Positions 1-7,023 of a stretch of 16,801 bases of DNA are shown here, in pieces (positions within the stretch are counted from its first letter, which is position 1; each line of letters opens with the position of its first letter). Made by a program: the position numbers and the translations under genes. Source of the stretch: Collinsella sp. CAG:166 (GTDB lineage Bacteria; Actinomycetota; Coriobacteriia; Coriobacteriales; Coriobacteriaceae); the NCBI GenBank assembly GCA_000434535.1, contig FR878718.1, forward strand, positions 7,449 to 24,249. The letters run 5' to 3'. The notes beneath the pieces are model-generated. The model made no database searches, had not been told where the DNA came from, and was given only the letters and a program-made list of their open reading frames with translations.

Positions 1-1
1 G

Positions 2-583
2 TATGGCGACAACGCGTCTATGGACTGCTGCATCGTCAACCGCGAGACGCTGCTCGAGATCATCGATCACTACCAGGCCGCCGACTATCTGGACCTGCTC
101 GAGGCACTACAGGGCGACTTTGGCAACATCGACGTGTGCAGCTACGAGTACAAGGGCGAGGTCGTGGGCGTGTTTAGCGAGAAGTCGCTGTATCGTCGCA
201 GCATGGACCTGCTCGACCAGACCGTGGCCGACCAGCTCTTCGATCCCGAGCGTCCGATCCTGACCAAGGCTCACGACGTGCCGCCTTCGCGCTATGCGAC
301 CGGCAGCCACGCTTGCAACTCGATCATCTCGGCGGGCTGCATCATCAAGGGCACCGTGCGCAACTCGATCCTGTCGCGCGGCGTTGTGGTTGAGGAAGGC
401 GCCTCGGTGACCAATTCGATCATCAACCAGAGCTGCGTCATCAAGAGCGGCGCCCGCGTTGAGAATGCAATCCTGGACAAGAACAACGTGGTTCCCACCA
501 ACACCGAGCTTCGCGGCACGCCCGAGAACATCCTGGTGCTGGGAAAGGCCCCGTTAACTTCTGATATCACCAACGCGAGCTAG
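2..583 (+). CDS. glgD: GlgD-type subunit of glucose-1-phosphate adenylyltransferase, C-terminal part
   Basis: The open frame enters from the left edge and ends at TAG 581-583; 193 residues are visible, roughly the second half of a protein usually near 370 residues. The first part resembles the end of the nucleotidyltransferase domain. It is followed by a linker (ILTKAHDVPPSRY) and a left-handed beta-helix made of hexapeptide-type repeats (CIIKGTV, NSILSRGVVVEEGA, NSIINQSCVI, NAILDKNNVV). The linker and repeat wording match GlgD better than GlgC. In the family, GlgC makes ADP-glucose from glucose-1-phosphate and ATP in the cytoplasm, and GlgD is its non-catalytic or regulatory partner. The glycogen synthase gene 89 nt downstream supports the role, and glgC probably lies just upstream, outside the window. 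A divergent GlgC is the main alternative, since the catalytic half cannot be seen. Confidence 0.8.
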   Translation, partial: YGDNASMDCCIVNRETLLEIIDHYQAADYLDLLEALQGDFGNIDVCSYEYKGEVVGVFSEKSLYRRSMDLLDQTVADQLFDPERPILTKAHDVPPSRYATGSHACNSIISAGCIIKGTVRNSILSRGVVVEEGASVTNSIINQSCVIKSGARVENAILDKNNVVPTNTELRGTPENILVLGKAPLTSDITNAS

Positions 584-614
584 CTTTGGCACCGCAACAT
601 CGCTCGTAACACGT

Positions 615-650
615 AGAATAGCCGCCCGGTTTGCGCCAGGCGGCTATTCT
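615..650 (+). terminator. 12-bp hairpin between glgD and glgA
   Basis: AGAATAGCCGCC (615-626) pairs perfectly with 639-650 across a 12-nt loop. No T-run follows (CGAATTGC), so it is a poor classical terminator. It may trim, stabilise or attenuate the mRNA between glgD and glgA. Its foot lies 22 nt before the glgA ATG. Confidence 0.6.
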
Positions 651-672
651 CGAATTGCAACAGGGAGACAAT

Positions 673-3042
673 ATGGCTGATTCCAGCAAAAAGATGCAGA
701 TCGTGTTTGCCTCGGCCGAGTGCGCACCGTTTGTGAAGACCGGTGGCCTGGGCGACGTGGCGGGCTCGCTGCCTGCGGCGCTTGTGCGCGCCGGCGCCGA
801 AGTAATCGTGATGGTGCCCAAGTACGCCACCATCAAGGACGAGTACAAGTCGCAGATGGAGCACTTCTCCGACTTTTACGTGAGCCTGGGCTGGCGCAAT
901 GAGTACTGCGGACTCGAGAAGCTCGAGCACGACGGCGTCACCTATATGTTCATCGACAACGAGCGCTACTTTGCGCGCGACTATCCGTACGGCTTCTTTG
1001 ACGACGGCGAGCGCTTTGCGTTCTTCTCCAAGGCCATCACCGAGAGCCTGCAGCACCTGCCCGCCGGCTTTGAGTGCGACATCCTGCACTGCAACGACTG
1101 GCAGACGGCGCTGGCGCCCGTGTTTTTGCGCGAGTTCTACCAGGGCCTGCCGCTGTATGACCGCGTCAAGACCGTGTTCTCGATCCACAACGTGGCGTTC
1201 CAGGGCCAGTTTAGCGACACCGTGATGGAGGACATCCTTGGTGTGGCGCACATTCCGGCGGCCGCCTCGCAGCTGCGTTGCGACGCCTGCAGCATCAACT
1301 ACATGCTGGGCGCCCTGCGCTATGCCGACGCCATCACCACGGTGAGCCCCACCTATGCCAACGAGATCCAGACGCCTGAGTTTGGCGAGGGCCTGGACGG
1401 CGTACTGCGCGAGCGTTCCTACGCGCTGCAGGGCATTTTGAACGGCATTGACGTTGCGGGCTTTGACCCGGCAACAGACAAGCGAATTGCCGCCAACTAC
1501 ACCGTGGAGGACCGTTCCGGCAAGGCCGTGTGCAAGGCCAAGCTGCAGGAGGAACTGGGCCTCGAGGTTCGCGACGACCATCCGCTCATGGTGATGGTCA
1601 CGCGCCTGACGCGCCAGAAGGGCATGGATCTGGTCATGTACGCGCTCGACCGCATCCTGTCCGGCGGCGTGCAGGTGGCGGTGCTGGGCACCGGCGACCG
1701 CGACTACGAGGACGGCCTGCGCTACTTCCAGGACAAGTACCCCGGCACCATGGCCGCACGCATCGAGTTCGATCCGGCGCTGTCGCAGCGCATGTATGCC
1801 GCCGCCGACATGTTCCTGATGCCTTCGAAGTTTGAGCCCTGCGGCCTGTCGCAGATCATCGCCATGCGCTACGGCACGCTGCCGATTGTTCGCGAGACCG
1901 GTGGCCTGAAGGACACCGTGCAGCCGTACAACGAGTTTACCGGCGAGGGCACGGGCTTCTCGTTTAGCAACTTTAACGGCGACGAGATGGGCGATGCGGT
2001 ATTCCGCGCGGCGCGTCTGTTCTGGGATAACCGCGACGCCTGGAACCAGCTGGTCACGCAGGCCATGAGCCAGGACTTTAGCTGGACGCGCTCGGCCGAT
2101 AAATATCTGGACCTGTACTTCTTTATGCACCCGGAGATTGAGCGCCCGGCGGCGGTTGTCGACGAGCCTGAGGCTGCACCTGATCCGGTGGCCGCAGAGG
2201 AGCCCAAGGCCGAGGAGAAGCCGGTTGAAGCTGAGACCGCAAAGGACGAGCCTGAGGTGAAGGCTGAGGTTGCTCCTGAGGCAGAGGCCGAGGTCAAGCC
2301 CGCTGCAAAGCCCGCAGTTAAGAAGACCACGACCCGCAAGACGACCGCCAAGAAGGCTACGACGACCAAAGCTGCTGCCACCAAGACCGCCGCAGCAAAG
2401 ACGACCGCTACCAAGGCAACGACCACGCGCAAGCGCACGACCGCCGCTGCCAAGAAGGCCGCCGAAGCCGAAGCTGCTCCCGAGGTAAAGGCCGAGGTCG
2501 CTGAGGCCCAGCCGGCCGCCAAGGTTCCGGCAAAGACCGCTGCTAAGAAGGCGATCGCGACCAAGACCACGACCGCCAAGAAGGCAACGGCAGCCAAGAA
2601 GACCACGGCAACGAAGTCGACGACCACGAAGGCTGCCGCGACGAAGGCCGCTGCGAAGACGACCTCGAAGGCCGCCGCAAAGTCTGCTGTCAAGGTCGAG
2701 GAAACCCCCGTCGAGCCCAAGACCGAGGCGGCTGTCGAGACGAAGCCGGCCGCCAAGACCACCACGCGCAAGCGCACCACGACGACGGCCAAAAAGACCA
2801 CGACCAAGGCCGCAGCTACCAAGACAGAGCCCAAGTCCGCTGCCACCAAAGAGGAGCCCAAGGCCGAGGTAAAGGCCAAGCCGGCGCCGAAGGCCGCTGA
2901 GGTTAAGGCTGCCCCGAAGGTGGAGGCAAAGCCCGAGCCCGCCAAGGAGACCCCGGTCTCCCCCGCCGCTCCGGCAGAGAAAAAGGCTCCGTCCAAGAAG
3001 ACGTCCGTCCGCAAGGCCACGGCCACCCGCAAGCGCCGCTAG
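673..3042 (+). CDS. glgA: Glycogen synthase (GT5) with a ~300-residue Ala/Lys/Thr/Glu-rich C-terminal tail
   Basis: GlgA transfers glucose from ADP-glucose to the non-reducing end of alpha-1,4-glucan. Start: ATG 673 has AGGGAG at 662-667; a TTG at 631 in the same frame lies inside the upstream hairpin and is rejected. The product is 789 residues, whereas the family is usually about 480. Residues 1-490 are a complete GT-B enzyme: the ADP-glucose-binding KTGGL (K22-L26) is near the N-terminus, and the C-terminal lobe has SKFEPCGL (E388) and RETGGLKDTV. From about residue 491 the sequence becomes an unstructured tail with alternating acidic (E/P/A) and basic (K/T/A/R) blocks, ending KATATRKRR. 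The tail is in the same frame with no internal Met, so it is not a second gene. The catalytic assignment is firm; the tail function is unknown. Confidence 0.95.
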   Translation: MADSSKKMQIVFASAECAPFVKTGGLGDVAGSLPAALVRAGAEVIVMVPKYATIKDEYKSQMEHFSDFYVSLGWRNEYCGLEKLEHDGVTYMFIDNERYFARDYPYGFFDDGERFAFFSKAITESLQHLPAGFECDILHCNDWQTALAPVFLREFYQGLPLYDRVKTVFSIHNVAFQGQFSDTVMEDILGVAHIPAAASQLRCDACSINYMLGALRYADAITTVSPTYANEIQTPEFGEGLDGVLRERSYALQGILNGIDVAGFDPATDKRIAANYTVEDRSGKAVCKAKLQEELGLEVRDDHPLMVMVTRLTRQKGMDLVMYALDRILSGGVQVAVLGTGDRDYEDGLRYFQDKYPGTMAARIEFDPALSQRMYAAADMFLMPSKFEPCGLSQIIAMRYGTLPIVRETGGLKDTVQPYNEFTGEGTGFSFSNFNGDEMGDAVFRAARLFWDNRDAWNQLVTQAMSQDFSWTRSADKYLDLYFFMHPEIERPAAVVDEPEAAPDPVAAEEPKAEEKPVEAETAKDEPEVKAEVAPEAEAEVKPAAKPAVKKTTTRKTTAKKATTTKAAATKTAAAKTTATKATTTRKRTTAAAKKAAEAEAAPEVKAEVAEAQPAAKVPAKTAAKKAIATKTTTAKKATAAKKTTATKSTTTKAAATKAAAKTTSKAAAKSAVKVEETPVEPKTEAAVETKPAAKTTTRKRTTTTAKKTTTKAAATKTEPKSAATKEEPKAEVKAKPAPKAAEVKAAPKVEAKPEPAKETPVSPAAPAEKKAPSKKTSVRKATATRKRR
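2143..3039 (+). repeat. Low-complexity coding repeat for the GlgA tail
   Basis: This is an in-frame run of degenerate repeats (TTTRK, AKKATT, TKAAATK and similar) covering residues 491-789. By eye only A, K, T, E, V, P, R, D and S plus a single Q and a single I are used; G, L, N, H, M, C and aromatic residues are absent. Acidic segments (about 497-540, plus two shorter ones) alternate with strongly basic segments. The composition resembles histone H1, AlgP and the tails of actinobacterial HU proteins. The repetitive DNA could expand or contract by slippage. Confidence 0.85.
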
Positions 3043-3078
3043 TCCACAAACGATCCAAAACCTCATTAAACCCTATGT

Positions 3079-3109
3079 AAGGGGCGCTCCAACCGGGCGC
3101 CCCTTCTCT
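3079..3109 (+). terminator. Intrinsic terminator after glgA
   Basis: AAGGGGCGC (3079-3087) pairs with GCGCCCCTT (3097-3105). The stem extends inward by a T-G wobble and a C-G pair, leaving a 5-nt loop, and a pyrimidine tail TCTCT follows. It lies 36 nt after the glgA stop and separates glgA from the next gene. Confidence 0.8.
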
Positions 3110-3166
3110 GTAGGTAGTTGGTAAAACGATTTTCTAGGACAACCGTTCGCCGATGGTAAACGGATG

Positions 3167-3199
3167 TTGTTTATACAGCCTGTGTACAACAGATATACT
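3167..3199 (+). promoter_or_regulatory. Candidate promoter for the GH13-GH77 gene
   Basis: TATACT at 3194-3199 is a good -10 box; the best -35-like sequence is a weak TTGTTT at 3167-3172, with a long 21-nt spacer. A start near 3206 would leave about 55 nt of leader. GTTGT/ACAAC pentamers at 3139, 3166, 3186 and 3201 surround the boxes and could be regulator sites. Confidence 0.4.
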
Positions 3200-3219
3200 T
3201 ACAACTTGTGCGTAAAGCC

Positions 3220-3264
3220 CATGGCCCGCAGGCCATGATTCTATTGAACTGGACCGTATTATGA
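3220..3264 (+). promoter_or_regulatory. Leader with hairpin and two overlapping mini-ORFs
   Basis: CATGGCC (3220-3226) and GGCCATG (3231-3237) form a 7-bp hairpin with loop CGCA, and each arm contains an ATG. ATG 3221 opens MARRP, stopping at TGA 3236-3238, which overlaps ATG 3235 as ATGA. ATG 3235 opens MILLNWTVL, stopping at TGA 3262-3264, which overlaps the main ATG 3261 as ATGA. No Shine-Dalgarno sequence is recognisable in front of the main start. The layout suggests coupling or reinitiation; that is inference. Confidence 0.4.
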
Positions 3265-6200
3265 GATTGATTCACAACAGCCGTCTGCCGCAGTTTCGCA
3301 CTCCGTTTGGCGCTGTGACCACAGGAACGACCCTCTCGCTTTCGGTGATTCTAGAGGACGCCGACCCCAACCAGGCAACGCTTACGCTGCGCACCTGGGT
3401 CGATGAGATCGGTGAGTCTCTGTATCCCATGACGCACGAGGGCGACGGCATCTTTACCGCCGAGCTGGAGTGCGCCGAGCCCTGTCTTATCTGGTACAGC
3501 TTTATCTGCAATATCGAGGGCCAGCCCGAGGTTCGCCTGGGCGCACCGCAGGGCCGCACCGGCGGCGAGGGCGTAACCTACGACTACGCCGAGGTGCCTT
3601 CGTTCCAAATCACCGTCTACAAGCACCGCGAGAACCGTCCCACCTGGTACGAGCGCGGTATGGTCTACCAGATATTCCCGGATCGCTATGCCCGCGACGA
3701 GCACTGGCGCGAGCGCACGCTGGCCGAGGTCGAAAAACCGCGTAAGGGCATTCAGCGCCGCATGGTCGAGGACTGGAACGAGCCGCCTGTGTACGAGCGC
3801 GCCGAGGACGGCTCCATCAAGACCTGGGATTTTTACGGCGGCTCGCTCAAGGGTATCCAAGAAGACCTGCCTCGCATCGCCGAGCTGGGCTTTACAGCCA
3901 TCTACCTCAACCCCATTTTCGAAGCCGCAAGCAACCACCGCTACGACACCGCCGATTACACCAAGATCGATCCGATCCTGGGCACCGAGCAGGACTTTAC
4001 TGAGCTGTGCGAGGCAGCCGAGAAGCTGGGCATTTCCATCATCCTGGACGGCGTCTTCAACCATACGGGCGACGACTCGATCTACTTTAACCGCTACGGC
4101 AACTATCCCGGCGTCGGTGCATGGCAGAGCGAGGACTCGCCGTGGCGCGATGCGTTTTATTTCCACGAGGACGGCTCGTACGACTGTTGGTGGGGCGTGG
4201 GCAATATGCCCGCCATCAATGAGAGCTCCGAGTTGGTACGCGAGCGGCTCCTGGGCAAGGACGGCGTTATTCGTAAATGGCTGCGCGCCGGCGCTCACGG
4301 CTGGCGCCTGGATGTGGCCGACGAGCTTTCCGACGACTTCCTGGCCGAGATCAAAAAAGCCGTGCTCGCCGAGAAGCCCGACGCGCTGCTGCTCGGCGAG
4401 GTCTGGGAAGACGCCTCCAACAAGATCAGCTATGGTCATTTGCGCCGCTACCTGCAGGGCTCTGAGCTCGACTCCGCCATGGACTACCCCTTCCGCGACA
4501 TGGTCATCGGCTTTTTGATGGGCTACAAGAACGCCTACCAGGCAGCCGAGGATATCGAAACCCTGCGTGAGAACTATCCACGCGAAGCCCTGTCCTGCGC
4601 GCTCAATCTGCTCTCGAGTCACGACCGTCCGCGCATCATCTCGGTGCTCGGCGGCGGCCCCGACGAGTCGCAGCTGCCCGAGAGCGAGCGCAGCAAGTGG
4701 CGCCTGGACGAGAACTCCATGGGCCTGGCCAAGAGTCGTTTTTGGCTCGCGACGCTCATGCAGATGACGTTCCCGGGTGTGCCTTCGATTTACTATGGCG
4801 ACGAGTACGGCCTTGAGGGACTCACCGATCCGGGCAATCGTCGCACCATGCCGACCAAGGAAAACCTGCACGACTTCGATACGTTTGCGATCGTCAAGAA
4901 CGCATCTGCTGTGCGCCGCGCGTTGCCGTTTATGATCGACGGTGGAATCAAGGCCTTTGCGCTCAATGACGAAGTACTCGCTTATACGCGCACCGGTAAG
5001 GACGGCGAGTCCGCGACCGTCATCATCAACCGCAGCCTGCGCAATTCACACCGCGTGACGATTCCGGCGCTCGGCGAATGTGCAAGTGACGTGATCAGCG
5101 GTCACGAGTGCGAGATCCACAACGGCACGGTCACACTCGATCTGTATCCGCTGGGCTCGTCGATCATTTATCACCATGCCGAGCAGCGCCTGCAGGAGCC
5201 GCTCGATCACGGTGCGGGTGTTGTGTGCCATATCACATCGGTGCCGACCGACGACGGCAAGCCCGGTACGATCGGCGCACCCACGCGTCGCTTTATCGAC
5301 CATCTGGCCGCCATGGGTATGCGCTACTGGCAGGTTCTCCCCGTCAACCCCACGGACTTCTTCCGCTCCCCTTACGCCGGTCCTTCGGCCTTTGCAGGCA
5401 ATATCGACCTGCTACCCGAGAGCCACGAGGAGCTGGCAGCCGACTTTGAGACCTGGAAGGCCCGCGGAGGCGAGGATGCCGATCCGCTGTACACCGCCTT
5501 TAAACATCGCAATGCCGATTGGCTCGAGAAATACTGCGTCTATATGGCCGTCAAAAAGAACTTTGAGGGCGAGTCGCGCCACGATTGGCCGGCAGATGTC
5601 GCGCGCTACAACGAGCATCTGATTGACGACAAGCGTTTCCACGACGAGGCAGAGCTGCAGGCTTACATGCAGTACCGCTTTGACCTGGCTTGGTGCGAGC
5701 TCATGAACTATGCGCACAAGAAAGGCATCGAGGTCATCGGCGATATTCCTATGTACGTGTCCGACGATTCGGCAGACGCGTGGAGCGAACCTGAGAACTT
5801 CTGGCTGTCCGATACCGGCAAAGCAATCGAAATTTCTGGCGCGCCGCCCGACAACTTTGCGCCCGAAGGCCAGGTGTGGGGCAACCCGACGTTCCGCTGG
5901 GACCACATGAAGCAGAACGGCTATAGCTGGTGGATGGATCGCCTGCGTCGCGCGTTTTCGCTCTACGACCGCGTGCGCCTGGATCACTTCCTGGGCTTCC
6001 ACAGCTACTTTAGTATCCCCGCGGGCAAGGCTTGCGCCGACGGCCGCTGGCTGGCGGGCCCGGGCAAGGACCTGTTCCAGACTGCCTACGATGAGCTGGG
6101 TCCGCTCAACTTTATCGCCGAGGACTTGGGCTATTTGACGCCCGGTGTTCGCGCCATGGCTTCGACCTGCGGTTTCCCCGGCATGGACGTGCTGGAGTTT

Positions 6201-6557
6201 AGCGATTACGACGTCCGTTGCGGCGTGCACCCCACGCCAGGAAAGATCCTGTACACCTCAACGCACGATACGTCGACGCTGGCCGGTTGGTGCACGCGTT
6301 CCTTTGCGGGCGGCGACGAGCCGAGCGGTGTTGAGGTGGCGGCCAAGCTGATGAGCGACGCGCTGGCAAGCGACGCTCCCCTAGTGATGATGCCACTACA
6401 GGATATCCTGGGGCTTGGCGACGACGCGCGCATGAACGTTCCGGGCGTTGCCACGGGCAACTGGACCTGGCAGGCTGACGAGGCGGACATTGCAGCCGCC
6501 GAGAACAAAACCGCACAGCTCCTGCGCAACAACCATAGATTCTGGGGCGAAGCGTGA
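3261..6557 (+). CDS. GH13 alpha-amylase/neopullulanase-like enzyme fused to GH77 4-alpha-glucanotransferase
   Basis: The 1098-residue product carries two glycosidase modules. Residues 1-125 are a beta-rich N-terminal domain like those of cyclomaltodextrinases. Residues ~126-635 are a GH13 barrel with region I DGVFNH, nucleophile D351 in GWRLDVAD, acid/base E380 in LLGEVW and D455 in SSHDRPR. Residues ~640-1098 are a GH77 amylomaltase with SPYAGPSAFAGN, nucleophile D908 in VRLDHFLGF, acid/base E954 in FIAEDLGY and D1003 in STHDTSTLAGW. All catalytic residues of both modules are present. The family chemistry is alpha-1,4 (perhaps also alpha-1,6) glucan hydrolysis plus disproportionation of maltodextrins. 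No signal peptide is seen, so it is probably cytoplasmic. ATG 3261 is the only ATG, GTG or TTG in frame before an upstream stop, but it lacks a clear SD. A malQ-type symbol would cover only the second half. Confidence 0.93.
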   Translation: MRLIHNSRLPQFRTPFGAVTTGTTLSLSVILEDADPNQATLTLRTWVDEIGESLYPMTHEGDGIFTAELECAEPCLIWYSFICNIEGQPEVRLGAPQGRTGGEGVTYDYAEVPSFQITVYKHRENRPTWYERGMVYQIFPDRYARDEHWRERTLAEVEKPRKGIQRRMVEDWNEPPVYERAEDGSIKTWDFYGGSLKGIQEDLPRIAELGFTAIYLNPIFEAASNHRYDTADYTKIDPILGTEQDFTELCEAAEKLGISIILDGVFNHTGDDSIYFNRYGNYPGVGAWQSEDSPWRDAFYFHEDGSYDCWWGVGNMPAINESSELVRERLLGKDGVIRKWLRAGAHGWRLDVADELSDDFLAEIKKAVLAEKPDALLLGEVWEDASNKISYGHLRRYLQGSELDSAMDYPFRDMVIGFLMGYKNAYQAAEDIETLRENYPREALSCALNLLSSHDRPRIISVLGGGPDESQLPESERSKWRLDENSMGLAKSRFWLATLMQMTFPGVPSIYYGDEYGLEGLTDPGNRRTMPTKENLHDFDTFAIVKNASAVRRALPFMIDGGIKAFALNDEVLAYTRTGKDGESATVIINRSLRNSHRVTIPALGECASDVISGHECEIHNGTVTLDLYPLGSSIIYHHAEQRLQEPLDHGAGVVCHITSVPTDDGKPGTIGAPTRRFIDHLAAMGMRYWQVLPVNPTDFFRSPYAGPSAFAGNIDLLPESHEELAADFETWKARGGEDADPLYTAFKHRNADWLEKYCVYMAVKKNFEGESRHDWPADVARYNEHLIDDKRFHDEAELQAYMQYRFDLAWCELMNYAHKKGIEVIGDIPMYVSDDSADAWSEPENFWLSDTGKAIEISGAPPDNFAPEGQVWGNPTFRWDHMKQNGYSWWMDRLRRAFSLYDRVRLDHFLGFHSYFSIPAGKACADGRWLAGPGKDLFQTAYDELGPLNFIAEDLGYLTPGVRAMASTCGFPGMDVLEFSDYDVRCGVHPTPGKILYTSTHDTSTLAGWCTRSFAGGDEPSGVEVAAKLMSDALASDAPLVMMPLQDILGLGDDARMNVPGVATGNWTWQADEADIAAAENKTAQLLRNNHRFWGEA

Positions 6558-6601
6558 TAAAACCCCCGATATAGGGTACAGTTACAGACGTTTGAATTTT
6601 T

Positions 6602-6626
6602 GCGGGCAGAGTAATCTGCCCGCTTT
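6602..6626 (+). terminator. Hairpin between the GH13-GH77 gene and fmdB
   Basis: GCGGGCAGA (6602-6610) pairs perfectly with TCTGCCCGC (6615-6623) around the loop GTAA, followed by only TTT. It probably terminates the upstream transcript, but its foot lies just 22 nt before the fmdB ATG, so it also sits in the fmdB leader if there is read-through. Confidence 0.7.
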
Positions 6627-6645
6627 GTGCTGAAAAGGAAGTATT

Positions 6646-6882
6646 ATGGCGCGCTACGATTACAAGTGCTCGAGCTGCGGCAACGTGTTTGAGGTTGAGC
6701 ATCCCATGTCCGAGACTCCCGAGGTCGTGTGCCCCAGCTGCGGTGCCCCGGCGGCCAAGACGTTCTCGGCCAGCGGCATTAAATTTGAGGGTAGCGGTTT
6801 CTACAACACCGACCAGCGAAGCGGTGGCGCCAGCACCAGCGCCACCAGCGGCTGCTGCGCCAACTGCCCGCATAACCACTAG
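6646..6882 (+). CDS. FmdB-family small zinc-ribbon protein
   Basis: The product is 78 residues, starting MARYDYKCSSCGNVFE; ATG 6646 is preceded by AAAAGGA (6633-6639). The N-terminal MxxYxYxCxxC start, C8/C11 and C29/C32 are typical of the FmdB / CxxC_CxxC_SSSS putative regulatory family, expected to bind one zinc. The middle (SGIKFEGSGFYNTD) is the conserved family segment, followed by an S/T/G/A linker. The end, GCCANCPHNH (C70, C71, C74, H76, H78), could bind a second metal. The role of this family is poorly defined; links to formamidase regulation come from one characterised member and should not be transferred. It is a single-gene unit between a hairpin and a strong terminator. Confidence 0.85.
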   Translation: MARYDYKCSSCGNVFEVEHPMSETPEVVCPSCGAPAAKTFSASGIKFEGSGFYNTDQRSGGASTSATSGCCANCPHNH

Positions 6883-6890
6883 GAACCAAA

Positions 6891-6929
6891 CAGCCCCGCG
6901 ACCGACACCGATCGCGGGGCTGCTTCTTT
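6891..6929 (+). terminator. Intrinsic terminator after fmdB
   Basis: CAGCCCCGCGA (6891-6901) pairs with TCGCGGGGCTG (6912-6922) over a 10-nt loop, followed by CTTCTTT. It starts 9 nt after the fmdB stop codon. Confidence 0.9.
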
Positions 6930-6950
6930 AGCTACCCAAGTTTCCTAATG

Positions 6951-7017
6951 AGTTGCGGTGAAATAAGGACTGTTTGGCGGGCAGAAGCCGCTATTCAATC
7001 CCTATTTCACCGCAACT
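6951..7017. repeat. Foldback repeat between convergent fmdB and rsmB
   Basis: Two 30-nt arms (6951-6980 and 6988-7017) flank a 7-nt loop. The outer 15 bp (AGTTGCGGTGAAATA) are perfect; the inner 15 positions have four mismatches and one G-T pair. It follows the fmdB terminator and ends 6 nt from the rsmB stop codon on the other strand, so it could also stop rsmB transcripts. There is no coding sequence inside. It may be a REP/MITE-like element. Confidence 0.75.
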
Positions 7018-7023
7018 TAGTCG

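Noticed and set aside
631..672. Upstream TTG start extending GlgA by 14 residues
   Set aside because: It lies inside a 12-bp hairpin without an SD; ATG 673 has AGGGAG at correct spacing and fits the family N-terminus.
580..3066. Very long open frame on the minus strand opposite glgA
   Set aside because: It is the shadow of GC-rich codon bias and the repetitive tail; the predicted protein is low-complexity Gly/Leu/Arg with no domain, and glgA motifs are clear on the plus strand.
3351..4871. Minus-strand open frame inside the GH13-GH77 gene
   Set aside because: Shadow frame without motifs, lying inside a gene with complete catalytic residues.
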